Below, piece after piece: positions 31,958 to 42,524 of a DNA stretch of 64,000 bases. Every line of letters starts with the position of its first letter. Position 1 is the first letter of the stretch. The stretch covers positions 1,364,001 through 1,428,000 of the forward strand of contig JANFAH010000010.1 in the NCBI GenBank assembly GCA_024663395.1, in the 5' to 3' direction. The notes under the pieces are model-generated. The model had not been told where the DNA came from and searched no databases. It saw only the letters and a list, made by a program, of their open reading frames with translations. Source of the stretch: Pisolithus tinctorius (Eukaryota > Basidiomycota > Agaricomycetes > Boletales > Pisolithaceae). The position numbers and the translations under genes were made by a program.

Positions 31958-33310
31958 AGCGTTGAACCCAACTGTGCGCAACTGGACATCCGACTCAACG
32001 CATCCGCTCTTTCTAGTCCCAATTCTTTACTTCCATCTGTAACTCTTCCGGATTATTCTGTTGATACTTTTTCTGTGTTGATCGATTCTGGTTCTTCTCA
32101 TTGCTTCGTAGACCCGTCTGTAATTAAAAAATATGCCGTTCCTGTTTCCTCCGTTTCTCCGCCAATTCCACTCCGCTTGTTTGATGGTAGTACCAATGCT
32201 GTCATTTCCCAAGAAGTAGATCTTTCCCTCCGCTTTCCTTCCAGCGATGTCAACTCCGTTTCATTTTATGTTACTCCATTGGATTCATCATGTTCGCTGG
32301 TATTAGGACACAACTGGCTCACCCGCTTCAATCCGTCGATTGACTGGGTACTGGGCAGTATATCGTTCAAACCATCGTTACAGGGAATGCCAACACCCCA
32401 GGCGCCTTCGTCACCTTCTGCTGCAACCTCCGCTCCGGATCCGACACCCTCCGCTCCGTTTGCAGCTCCGACTGCACCTCTGACAGACTCGCCGCGCTCC
32501 GCTCCGCTCGTCTCACTCATCAATGCTGCTGCATACGTCAGAGCCTGTGCTCTTCCTGGCTCTAGACAGTTCCGCTTGCAGCTCTCCGCTGATGATGTGA
32601 AGCTTTGTGCGTCCTCCGCTTCCTCTCCGCCTCCTGACCTCTCCTCGGTTCCTCCTGAGTATCACGAGTTTGCCGACGTCTTTAGTAAAGACAAGGCCAC
32701 AGAACTTCCGCCACACCGCTCGTTTGATCTCAAGATCGACCTCGAGGAAGGAGCTTCTCTGCCCATTGGTACAATCTACTCTCTTTCTCCGCCAGAGCTT
32801 GAGGCTCTCCGCACCTTCATTGACGAGCACCTTGGCTACGGTTTCATCAAACAATCCACCTCCGCTCATGGTGCCCCTGTCCTCTTCGTGAAGAAGAAGG
32901 ACGGTTCACTCCGCCTCTGCATAGATTATCGAGGACTCAACAAAATCACGAAAAAAGACCGCTATCCACTGCCGCTCATTTCCGACCTACTCGACTCTCC
33001 AAGCCACGCTAAAGTCTATACCAAGATTGACCTCCGCCATGCCTATCATCTGGTCCGCATCGCAGATGGAGATGAATGGAAAACAGCATTCCGCACTCGT
33101 TATGGTTCTTACGAGTGGCGGGTAATGCCATTCGGTCTGACTAACGCGCCTGCGGCCTTCCAGCGATTCGTCAATAGCATCTTTGCGGACATGCTCGATG
33201 TCTGCGTCGTGGTATACCTCAATGACATCTTGATTTATTTGCAGGACGTGGAGTCGCACCACGAACATGTAAAAGAGGTACTCCACCACCTTCGAAAGCA
33301 TGGTCTTTAC
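31919..33310 (+). pseudogene. pol: Gypsy element 1 Pol: protease and partial reverse transcriptase
   Basis: Read in the -1 frame relative to gag, open from 31919; the frame runs on to 33451 through LTR sequence. The protease box [13 protein letters not shown] is near 32078, followed by [17 protein letters not shown] Pro/Ala/Ser linker leads to [55 protein letters not shown], and [15 protein letters not shown]. The polymerase box reads YLNDILIY instead of YLDD; codon 33221-33223 is AAT, a G-to-A change removing a catalytic aspartate. The sequence then fuses to LTR at about 33310, so the thumb, RNase H and integrase are lost. Confidence 0.92.
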
Positions 33311-33991
33311 TCACTCCGCGCTCCACTCTGCTGGTCGTTCACTCACTCCACACCAACTCCGCCCAACTTCTGTTGGTTGCGAACCATCTCTGCTCCAACT
33401 GCTGTTGGACTTGTGTCGCTCTCCTACCGGACCGAGCGGTCCGTCCTCTGAGGGGTCATGTGACTACCTTCGCAGTCAGGTACTCCGCAGCGCACTCACC
33501 GCATGGTCCAGCGCCTGGACTGCTTCCTTTTCTGGATGTTCTGTGTTACCCGTTCGTATGTCCTCCGTCTACCCTTCATTCGTCGTCCAGGAAATTTTAC
33601 TTGAAAACTTATGAGTCTCCGTATGTCAGTTCTGATTCCAGTTACTGTACCTCCGTAGCAGTATAAAGACATGTACTGTACTCCGCTGTTCCTCAGTACG
33701 AATATCAACTTAGTTCCTACTCCCTCTGATTCCGTCTTCTGCCTGTCGGAGTTATCTCCGACTCTCTGTCTGTACTCTCCCTCTGAAATACGAGGGCTGA
33801 GATCGTGCAAGGGGGTAGCGCACGAGCTAAACCCGACGCCCTCACTCCGCTCTGCCTTTGTCTCGGTGGTCTTTGTTCCTGCTGACACTCTGCTAGTCAG
33901 AGTTCTGTTCTTCTGTGTCGGACTTGCTTCCGGACCCTCCTCTAGGCCTTGTTTAGCGTCGGAGTTGGTCGGAGTAGGCCCGGACTTGACA
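33307..33991 (+). repeat. 3' LTR of gypsy element 1, lacking its first ~30 bp
   Basis: Matches 29893-30577 with about 14 substitutions seen by eye, nearly all C-T or G-A at CpG. The first ~30 bases (TGTCATAACTGTG...) are missing because of the internal deletion. The LTR ends TTGACA at 33991, followed by the CTGAG duplication. Confidence 0.9.
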
Positions 33992-34480
33992 CTGAGAAGC
34001 AGTAAGTTCTTCATGTGTAGGGTATTGACACAGTTCTGGGAATAATCTTGGGTAATTTGGTTGGAGACAAGCAGGGGCTCGTGCATGTCTGGCATGTGCA
34101 GACAGAACAAGGTGAAACAACTGGGCAAGCAAGTGAGCGAGCTGAACAGACTCTCAAACACCTTCACCATGTGATGGGAGATGAAGTACTCATACACCTA
34201 ACAAACCACCCTCAGCCCTCACACCAAACAAAGACATCACAGGGACTATACACACCTGCATCATTGTCACAATCGACTGTTTGGCAAAGGCAAGGGATGT
34301 TTCACCACACATGCCAAGGACTTTCTTGTCATGAATCATTCTATGGCCAGTCAGTTTCCTTGATTCCCCTACCAAGCAGCACGACATGACTTATGCAGAA
34401 ATGAGGCAGTTAAGTGCATATGGCTCTGCAGTCATATCTGCATCAATGGCAAATAGATACTCATAAAATGTTGGGTTGAT
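33992..34480 (-). pseudogene. Chitin synthase (Chs3-type), upstream part of split gene
   Basis: The minus strand gives RMIHDKKVLGMCGETSLAFAKQ, then EYFISHHMVKVFESLFSSLT, CLPSCFT and PDMHEPLLVSNQITQDYSQN, ending at TLHMKNLLLL where gypsy element 1 begins. These match the catalytic core of division-2 (class IV/V) chitin synthases, where CLPGCF is typical; here glycine is serine. At least one frame change separates KVLG from EYFI. It continues at 29863 after the retroelement. No ATG, signal or N-terminal myosin-like domain was seen. Confidence 0.85.
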
Positions 34481-34489
34481 GCTGATGAC

Positions 34490-34699
34490 ATTCTTTTTTT
34501 TTTTCTTTGGTGGACATTTCGCTAAAAAGGCAGTGGACCATGTCAGCCCCTTTGTAGCATGTGGGGTTTGGGACTTTCACCCAGGTAGCATAGATAGGAC
34601 TTAAGCATATTTATCATAGGTAACCCACAGAATACACCCAGGGGAAATGCTTTATGCACACTGGTTAAGGTAGTGTGGGACTCCCCACCCTGTTGGTAA
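34490..34699. other. Poly-T tract and unassigned spacer
   Basis: A run of T near 34494-34505 could be the poly(A) tail of the minus-strand LINE fragment that follows or an unrelated tract; its position beyond the LINE's 3' end fits the first reading. No gene is present. Confidence 0.3.
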
Positions 34700-36000
34700 T
34701 CATCTACCACACCCCAGAGGGCACCAAGGTGTAATACCCACTAAAACCCCTGACTTCCAGATCCAGTTATCTGGAAGATTTTCCTCATTTAGCAATGTGC
34801 CTTGCCAAGTTTGGAGAACCAAGTCATGTTTTAAGGCTTTGCTCCCATAGCATTGGACATCCATCTGTAAACAGTCGAATTTTAGTTGAAGATTAATAGT
34901 ATGTACCCATTTGTTGTGTATTTCATCATTGGATGGGATGCTCTCAAGTGTGCCTTTATTTATGACCCAGTCACAATGCAACTTCCATATTAGGTGCACA
35001 GATTCTATGGCCAGGGTCTTAAACAGCCTGTTATCACCCTTCAGTTTTTTCCCATTATGACAGAAATCTGCATGGCAGGTGCCAAGGATGGTGCCAAAAT
35101 TCAAGGTGGGCCACTTCAAACCATGCATTGACCATAGGTGTTCCACCAAGGGCCAAATTGTGGCAATGAAAAGTGAGCACAAACATTCTGTTAGGATGTG
35201 TGACATTGATTCTATTTTGCCACATAGGAGGTATAATCCTCTGGTTTTGTAGGATGGTATTTTAAGCCAATACTCACTGACTTTGTAGCATCCATGGAGA
35301 CATTTCCATAGGAAATTATGGGCTTTGACAGGTATGTCTTTATCTCTTATACTTTTCCATAGGTCTGCTGTGGGTGGTGTGCTGCCCCACATGCTTCACA
35401 CAGCATGTTGGGTTATAGCAAGGTTAATACTTGTTTGCTTACTTGTTTCCTTGTGGTGAGTGATGTGGTGAGTGATCAGTGCACAGTGGAAGTCTCGTTG
35501 GGATCCTGCTGATAGTCATAGCCCTTGGATGGAGAATCATGGGTCGAGGGATGTATCGATGATTGATGTGGATGGGGGGGTCAGTGCTAGTTTAGCCATA
35601 CTAGATGCAGCTGATTTATCTGCACTTGGGGTGTTTGCATCCCACGCTTGGAGGTATGTGTGGGCACTACACTGTTGCAACAGTGCTACTAAGGCACAAT
35701 ATAGGTTAGTGTCGATGCAGTCATACCAATCATGGTCTTCATTTTTGGGTAGGTTAACAGTTAGGTTTTTTACAATTGAGGCAGTGCTAATGTGTGCTGT
35801 CAAGGGGACAAAGTGTTCAATCTTCCAGACTGTTTCTAGGATGGCCCTCAGGGCACACCGGTGTTGTGGGATGTGTGATCATCAGCTATGCAGATAGTCA
35901 TGTTGCATGGGTCATTATGTGTGAAGAAGGCACTTCCACTGGAGATTTGCTCTCAATCTTCATTGACCATGGTGTGTGAGCCTGTTAGGGGTTATACCCT
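34700..36000 (-). pseudogene. Non-LTR retrotransposon (LINE) tail: RNase H and C-terminal domain
   Basis: On the minus strand the first part (35990-35540) resembles the RNase H domain of basidiomycete LINEs: NLTVNLPKNEDHDWYDC, ALVALLQQCSAHTYLQAW, and a decayed ADxLA-like end. The intact 230-codon frame 35392-34700 then gives LWKSIRDKDIPVKAHNFLWKCLHG, the C-x2-C...H-x4-C-like LYLLCGKIESMSHILTEC, SVHLIWKLHCDWVI and LVLQTWQGTLLNEENLPDNW, a characteristic mushroom LINE C-terminus. The endonuclease and RT that should precede it are absent, as expected for a 5'-truncated LINE. The 36000-36430 stretch upstream holds no recognised gene. Confidence 0.72.
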
Positions 36001-36434
36001 GAAAGTAGTAGCTACTTAGTATGGGCATGTGATACCAAGATGCCTCCTTGTATATAAATGTTGCCTCGAAAATTTTAGATGGAATCTTTTTTGTCTCTAC
36101 ATCTTACTGTGCAAATACCATACAGTACACTTCGTGCATGTGAGCTTGAGGCAATTCCACTACAACCTTACAAATTTTTTGAAGTGCATTAACAAGTATT
36201 TGCAATGACATGCACAACCTGCTCTTATGCAAGAGCAATGGCAACTAAACCACCCAATGGAGGGGGTGAACCTCCTCCAGATGACAATAATCATCAGAAA
36301 GAAAAAGGACCTCCCAAGGTCTGAAAGGATAAGAAAAAGAAACAAAAAGAGGATCCAACCTCAAGGATCATAGCGCAGAGTGCTAATCAAGAAGCAGGCA
36401 CTATGTAGCCCAAAAACAAAGTGCCCATGCCCAG

Positions 36435-38283
36435 TGTGAGTCAAAGTGTGGAAAGCTGGTATACACCAAACAAATCCAACACAAAAGACAAATAATGTGT
36501 GAGTGGTGGTTTGCCTCCACAGAACCTGGAGTGCAGAGAAACCTAAATGTGTGGGGGGGACTTCAAGTAGAGGGCTCCTGGCACAAGTCATCAACGAGTT
36601 ATGCAGGAGAGGATGAATGAATGCTGATTGAGAAGGGGGATGCTGAACAGAGTGAAGGTGTTCAGCTGAAAGGACTTGGGAGTAATGGACTTCAATAAAA
36701 TGTGCTCCTTGCACAAGTCGATGATGAGTTATGCAGGAGTGGGGGGATGACTGAGACTGCTGACTAAGAGGAAGCTTCAGATGATGAAGGATGGCAGATA
36801 GACTCTTCCAAATGAGCCTCAACTACCAAGTATACAAATGATGACAGATTGACCCCTTCATGGAGCCTCAACTGTTGATGACGAGATATGCTGAGCTGAG
36901 CTGAACTGACCACTGGATTGCTTCTGATTGCTTCCTGGTGGCTAAGTACATGGGGGTTTATATACTGTGGGGGGAGCACAGCTTGTGACAAACAAGGCAC
37001 AAACACTTGGTAAGTAATGAGTAAGGACTGAGTAATCATGATAGTAAGCAAGAAATGAAAAGTAAGCAAGCAAAGAAGATTGGTAAGTATTGGCAATGAA
37101 CAAGTCAAGGATAGTCAAAATATCACAAAATGAGTCAAATGGAGTCAGAAACTGAGTAAGCACACTGATATCACATTAGGGGGTGGCGATGCAAGTCAGA
37201 TCTCAGCAGAGACATCTCTAGATCCAAAGATGGCATGACAGATGGATGGTGTTTCCAGATAGGGAAGTATTAATTCCAGAACTGAAGGGCATGAGTCAGG
37301 TGTCAAAGGGGGCTAGGGTGTTGGGGGTCTGTGGGGCAATGAGAGCATATGCAATTGCATCTCCCACCCTTTCATCCTCTCAGCAAAGTTAACAAAAACT
37401 TCATGAATGGGGCTCTGATGGAGGAGGAGGAGAAGGGGGAACATCTTCTGCTGGATCTTGCAGTAAGAAGGCAAGATGCATGTCATACTCCTCATGGTTG
37501 CGATCAGGGAGGCTGGAGAACAGTAGACTATGCTGTAGCTGTCGCAATGTGGGAAGAATGATGGATGAGACTGGAATAAAGATGGTGCAGGGAGCAGGGA
37601 GGAATGATCCATATGCTTTATCAACTGGGGAGACTGAAATGACCACATAAGACCTTTCTAACCAAGTGACAGACCTGAGGCGACCAAAGAATGTCCTTCT
37701 GGAAGTCATACTGACAAGGAGAACATACTGACCAAGCTGCATGGGATGAGACAGGGCTGACAATGACAGGATGAACCAGGGGGCTTCAGGACAGAAGCTG
37801 GTGGGAACACCTGGCAGATATATGTAGCCATTGTCTCTGGCAAATGAGACAAGTGAGATGATCAATGAAGAGGCAGCCATGATTGATGGACTTAGCGAAA
37901 TGAGCATCTGATGGATGGAGTACTGTAGAAATGCACAGGGTGCGAGGATCCTCTCCAAATTTGGAAGGCAGAATCATGGGGCTGAGCACTTTAAGTGAGT
38001 GTGAGAACTGAGTCAATATCTTTGGAAACGGTGGAGATATGATGAAAACTGGAATGCCATACATGGGCGCTAAAAACCTTTAATATGCACTTAACTCACT
38101 TCCTCTTTTCTCTTTAGCACTGACGACTCGTTCTTGTGCGAAGGATGACTGTTAATGTCCAGCAGTCTTTCTATGCATGAGGCCTTTAGTCTTCATCTGC
38201 ATGCTTGGGCATTGTGTGCAACTCATCGACGAGTTAGGCAGAGTCAGCTGTAACCATGTCCACAACACCTTTGGTGTGTGACA
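36435..38283 (-). mobile_element. Long LTR copy B (1849 bp), minus orientation
   Basis: In its own orientation it begins TGTCACACACCAAAGG at 38283 and ends TTTGACTCACA at 36435. A TATA box (TATATAAACCC) lies about 1.31 kb in. The plus-strand flanks are CCAG and CTGG; both could derive from a 4-bp CCGG duplication by CpG decay. The U3-like part carries the 185-codon frame at 37401-37958. It abuts the gag region of gypsy element 3, whose 5' LTR is therefore missing. Confidence 0.75.
37401..37958 (-). CDS. Unknown 185-codon ORF in the U3 part of LTR copy B
   Basis: An open frame on the LTR's coding strand, homologous to 55444-56106 of copy C. Shared segments are YIYLPGVPTSF, SMTSRRTFFGRLRSV, RSYVVISV, AYGSFLPAPC and FSSLPDR...EPHS at the C-terminus. 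It is moderately hydrophobic, with a Pro/Ser-rich acidic tail (PAEDVPPSPPPPSEPHS). No known domain was recognised. Because a one-base difference near the start separates this copy from C, the true N-terminus is uncertain. Expression is unproven. Confidence 0.45.
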   Translation of the reverse strand: MERILAPCAFLQYSIHQMLISLSPSIMAASSLIISLVSFARDNGYIYLPGVPTSFCPEAPWFILSLSALSHPMQLGQYVLLVSMTSRRTFFGRLRSVTWLERSYVVISVSPVDKAYGSFLPAPCTIFIPVSSIILPTLRQLQHSLLFSSLPDRNHEEYDMHLAFLLQDPAEDVPPSPPPPSEPHS

Positions 38284-40640
38284 CTGGAGAGTTCCAAGCG
38301 ACAGTAATAATGGAAGAAAGTACTGAGAGAGGTATGAGGGAAGCGAGCCCAGCAGAGGTATTCATTGAAGTGATGAGTCCATTGACTCCTCAACCATCCA
38401 AATTAGAGAACTCACAGGTGATGCAAAACCTGAACAATCCTCAGGATATTGAGAACCCCTTAAGTCAAGTATACATTGAAGGCGAGATGCCTTCAATGAG
38501 AGGACTCAATGAGGAAGTTCCTCTCAACCCTCAGGTAGCCTTAGTGGCTATGAATGAATTTCCGGAAAATATCCAGCAGCAATGGAGGGACTATGGGTAT
38601 GGACCTGAAACCTTCCATAACCATGGAATAGACCCAGGCGAGCATCACACCAATATAATAGAGCATATCAGATGAGCACTTGCAATTGAGAACCTTGAGG
38701 AACAAACTAGTAGGGCTAGCAGCCCAGTCACTAGGACAGCAACAAAGAGGGAAGAAGTAACCACCCCTGCCCTGCAGGATAGACCTGCCTTGAGAGAAAT
38801 CCATACAAATGAATGAGAACATCGTTCAACACAGGGGTATTTACCCCCAGGAAGGCTACCAACAGGGCAAAGCATTAGTGCCCCAGTTGGAAGTAGAGGC
38901 AACAGGAGTGGCCTTGCTCCTAGTATGCCAAATCAACCAGCATATCTGTCCATGCGAGACTCAGACATCATTTGCCATATGTATGGAACTAGAAGAGGAA
39001 CAGCTATTCTCCATCAGATGGCAAAAGACTGTGCTATTGCAGTGAGGAATGCAGTCGGAGGTGGACCTCCGGATGATGGAGGACCCCCTGATCATGATGG
39101 AGATAGTGATGGGGAGGATTGGAACCCCCCACAAAGGAGTGAAGAACACAGACATCCCTATCTGTGACGAGGGAATGGACCACCAAGGGACAGTCCCCCT
39201 GAAGGAAGGAATCATAGGGAAGGCCCACAAGGAGGTGGTTTCCCTGGAGGAGATCCAGGCTTCCCTGGAGGGGATCTCCCCTCCAATGACAAAGATAACA
39301 ACGATCACTATGGTCATGGAGGTCATGGGGGAGGCCCTGTAAGAGGTCAGAGAAATCAACCTAATTATTTAAGGGGATTCATCCCAGGAAATACAAGGTA
39401 TATTGACTTCATGCAACACAGGTATGCTCAGCATATCTGGGAACAAGTGGGCCAGCCCACAGGACAGTTTGGACCAGAGGTTAAAGCCATGGGTGTCCCA
39501 AAGCCAGGGAAATATAAAGGCCAGAATGACCTCGAGGAGTTCAACAATTGGCTAGGACAACTGCTCAAGTACTTCTGTACATTCAAAGTGACAGGCCCGG
39601 ACTGTGATGTGGACAGGGTCCTGTACACCTATGCATACTTGGAGGGGTTGGCCTCCCAATGGTATGACCAGGAGGTAGAATCCCCTAACAGGCAGATTAG
39701 GGACTGGTCCTTCAAGGACCTGATCTGTGGACTCTTCAAATGATTCATCCACGAAGCATCTGCACAGAATGTGGCTGATCAATTCAACCACACAAGATAT
39801 GAACACAAGAAAGGGGCTCTCGCATTCTACAATGACCTAAAATGTCATGCACACCAAATGATGCAACCTCCAGATGATTATTCATTCTGGAGGAAGTTCT
39901 TGTGTGGATTACCACATATGATAATCAAGAGCATATTTGAAGCTTGTGGAATTTCCACTGAACACTCAATGATCGAGGAGATCCTCAAAGAAGTGTGCTG
40001 CATGGAAACAGCACAAAAAGTGATAAATATGCATATGAGATCAAGCCACACCAGCTCTGGAGGGAAATCCTTCCAAGGATGAAGTGGTTCATAATCACAC
40101 AGGAGGAAGGGTGATCATAACCCTCCAACAACTGAGAACCTTAAGTACATAAAGAAAGGGGACACCCTTTATCGACAAAAGATGAATCCCCCCTTCCTCG
40201 CAAGGATAAAGGCAAAGCTGTGGCTAAGCCACAGCTATATGCAGTTGATGTCCAAGAGGACGCAGAGCACAAACATGCATGTGTAGAGGACAAAGTAGAG
40301 GAAGTGCCAGACAACCCTGACAATGATGAGGAAGTACAGGCATATGAGGGAACTACAGAGGTTACCCCTGAAAATACAGGGTTGGCAGAACCCAACGAAT
40401 TTATCAATACCTTGAGATGTACTTGGTGGTAGATGAGGAAGATGAGCCAGTAGCGTATTTTGGCACAATGGATCCCAAAGACGAACCTCTTGAGGAAGAG
40501 GTGGTCTATTGTGCGTCAATACATGCAGAAGTTCAGGAAGGGCAGATGCCCTCCAAGGACAATGCCCTGATGCAAGAGGATGACCCTCTGATATGAGAAG
40601 ACAGTCCAGGTAATGATGCCCCATGAACTGAAAATGGATC
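38284..40640 (+). pseudogene. gag: Gypsy element 3: gag region, decayed
   Basis: Plus-strand fragments in several frames. An acidic N-terminal part lies at 38290-38675 (PQPSKLENSQVMQNLNNPQDIEN), then a Gly/Pro/Asp-rich low-complexity part (39040-39340). The capsid lies at 39411-39743 (VPKPGKYKGQNDLEEFNNWL, TYAYLEGLASQWYDQEV) and 39771-40082 (DQFNHTRYEHKKGALAFYND, DDYSFWRKFLCGLP, MHMRSSH). The segment to 40640 is acidic (DEEDEP, EDNEE-like) and resembles the gag-pro linker. Stops separate all parts. The 5' LTR is not visible because LTR copy B lies directly upstream. The fragment at 1205-1710 belongs to the same family. Confidence 0.75.
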
Positions 40641-40646
40641 AACTGG

Positions 40647-40996
40647 TGTAGGAAATTGGTTTAGAGGATGCGTGATGGGAATGATGGATTATCTGAGGGG
40701 AATGAGTAGGCCAAAAGGGGCTTCTATAGCCTAGGCAAGGATCTGGGTAGTCGTCTGAAGGCTTCTATGGCTGTCTGGGCGCAGGGAAACAACCTGCTCG
40801 AACTTGTCTCTCATCTGTGGTAACTCATCTCTTGTTTTTAAAAAAAACTAACTACATCCAGTACTAGGCAGTGCTGACTAAGCAACCAAAATGCGAAATT
40901 CTAAGTACCACTAGCAGAAAAAACACCTAGAATCAAAACTAAATAAAATGAACAAAATAAAACAATTCCCCTAGTAGGGAAATTACATTCCCTACA
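40647..40996 (+). mobile_element. 350-bp TGTAGG...CCTACA LTR-like insert, TSD CTGG
   Basis: Begins TGTAGGAAATT and ends ATTCCCTACA, with CTGG on both sides (40643-40646 and 40997-41000; ACTGG if the end is one base earlier). It has no coding capacity. The ends fit a small solo LTR or TRIM-like element. Further copies are at 7497-7641 (partial) and 28273-28607 (inverted). It interrupts gypsy element 3 between gag and pol. Confidence 0.75.
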
Positions 40997-41009
40997 CTGG
41001 ATCTATTCC

Positions 41010-41954
41010 CAACACAGTACAAGATACCAAGTGATGGGATTGGTCAGATCTATACAGAGCCATACATGAGTTTGCATGTGACGAGTGTAGCCACCAAGTG
41101 GATCACATAGCTGAAGGGCTACTAAACAGTAATCTGTCTCTGGTCAGGGTTCTTGCAAATAATGAGAATTATGCACAACAGGAATATGAAAGGGGTAGGG
41201 AGGATGGAAGGCATGCTCTGATGGAGACACCAAATCTTAGTGCATGGTGCACTAGGATGGCCCTTCACCTACTAGCATATCGCCTCCAGTGTATGGAAGG
41301 ACATCAAAGGGATGCCCTTCGAGAGATATTGATAGCATGTGAAGACATGTGTCATGTGGCTCAACCCCAATTAACATTGGATGAGCCCTTGGGGAATGCT
41401 ATGATTGATCTACAATTGCAGAGCATAATGACCCCTAATGTCTGAATATATTTGGACACAGTGGTCATCGAAACACCATGGGGAATGGTGTGGATAAATA
41501 GAGACAGGACAGTAGAGCACCTGCCTACCTCCTGAGAAGAGGATGATATAGTAAGAAGTGCATCACTCAGAATAAATGAGGATGAGATGGACCTAGACCC
41601 TTGTCAAGCAGAACGACCTGAAATCACAGGTGGGACCTGGACTTGGTCACTGGTTTATGGAGCTATTCACTCTGAGCATTGCCCCGAATGCCAACAACAC
41701 AGGGAACACATTGATGATGCCATAGCTGAGGAGAATACCTTGCTCACCATTGCACTGCAGTTCCCTGTGCAACTCGCATTCCGTGAGTACAATAGGGGCT
41801 GGGAAGACTGTGACCACACCCAGATGGAAGGGCATGGTATGAACATTGATTGCATTCAGTGGGCAATACATATGATGGCTAATCACATCAGGTCCCTCGA
41901 AGCACAACAGGTACAAGCATTGTGTGATATCCAATGCTTGCACACAACTGCACC
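41010..41954 (+). pseudogene. Gypsy element 3: duplicated CxxC domain region between gag and protease
   Basis: Two frames (upstream of 41098 to 41445, and 41587-41954) resemble each other. Each starts with an aromatic-rich YxAIH followed by C-x2-C-x2-H (CDECSH; CPECQQH), then HI-acidic, then EYxRGxED, then a helix with W, HxxAxR/NHIRxxEAxQ and AL.xI. The spacing Cys-x2-Cys...His-x3-His could bind zinc. The position between gag and protease suggests an element-encoded accessory or nucleocapsid-like domain. I do not know the family. The second copy is cut by the palindromic element at 41955. Confidence 0.45.
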
Positions 41955-42062
41955 CACTTCAGGTAACCCATTTTCATAAGCATTTAGGCTGAAGTTTTTC
42001 TCCAAATCATCCAAGCTAAAAGCCACTCAGACCAGGTCATCCCAGGGACATCTGGCCATGTT

Positions 42063-42300
42063 CCAGGGCTGGGATGTCCCATAATCCCAGCCCTTTGGTA
42101 ATATATTTTGGGCTGTCCCATGACTGCCTTAGGTGTCAGGGGTCCTCAGCTCAAAAAAGTGCAGTTCATATTCACATTGAAATGCCACTTCTGATCAGAA
42201 AAACATACATAGCTGTCATGATCATCCAGGATGATGAGCACACCTGTCAAAGTGGGGGGATATGTGAGAGTCACTGCCATTCCAAAACCATGTAATACAA
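42063..42300. repeat. 238-bp arm segment identical to its mirror copy
   Basis: Reverse complement of 46691-46928 with no difference that I could find, whereas sequence just inside it differs at several percent and has indels. It encodes the same 73-codon frame in both arms, which is most likely non-coding. Confidence 0.85.
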
Positions 42301-42524
42301 ATCATGTATTATGCACAGATTTGAAGAATTCTGGGCAATCAGTGCGTTTGTGTGTGGTGTCATTTCCAGACTCATACAATGCATATGGCAGTGAGAATTG
42401 AATTATTGTAATGAATGTTAATGGATTCAGACCTCTCCCATGAGTGCCTATGTATGTAAGTCCCCTGTTTTACTGCAACAGTGCTCCTTACTAAGATCAT
42501 ACTTACTAGATGCATCTCAGCCAC

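Larger units (their letters stand above)
29864..33991 (+). mobile_element. Gypsy element 1: Ty3/gypsy deletion derivative, TSD CTGAG
   Basis: A 4128-bp element bounded by LTRs and flanked by identical CTGAG at 29859-29863 and 33992-33996. It contains gag, a probable -1 frameshift site, and pol up to the reverse transcriptase. It lacks the RT end, RNase H and integrase because a deletion joins RT directly to the 3' LTR near 33307-33311 (shared TTAC). The element is CG-rich, unlike its surroundings, and its LTRs differ at only about 2% of positions by eye, mostly CpG transitions. It splits a chitin synthase pseudogene. It cannot move on its own. Confidence 0.93.

Noticed and set aside
36435..38283. 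Reading long LTR copy B as a TIR DNA transposon with CCAGTGT/ACACTGG ends
   Set aside because: Copies A and D have TCGG and TCAG before TGTCAC, so the outer CC is not part of the element; a TATA box at a fixed offset and TG...CA ends fit an LTR better. Not fully excluded.
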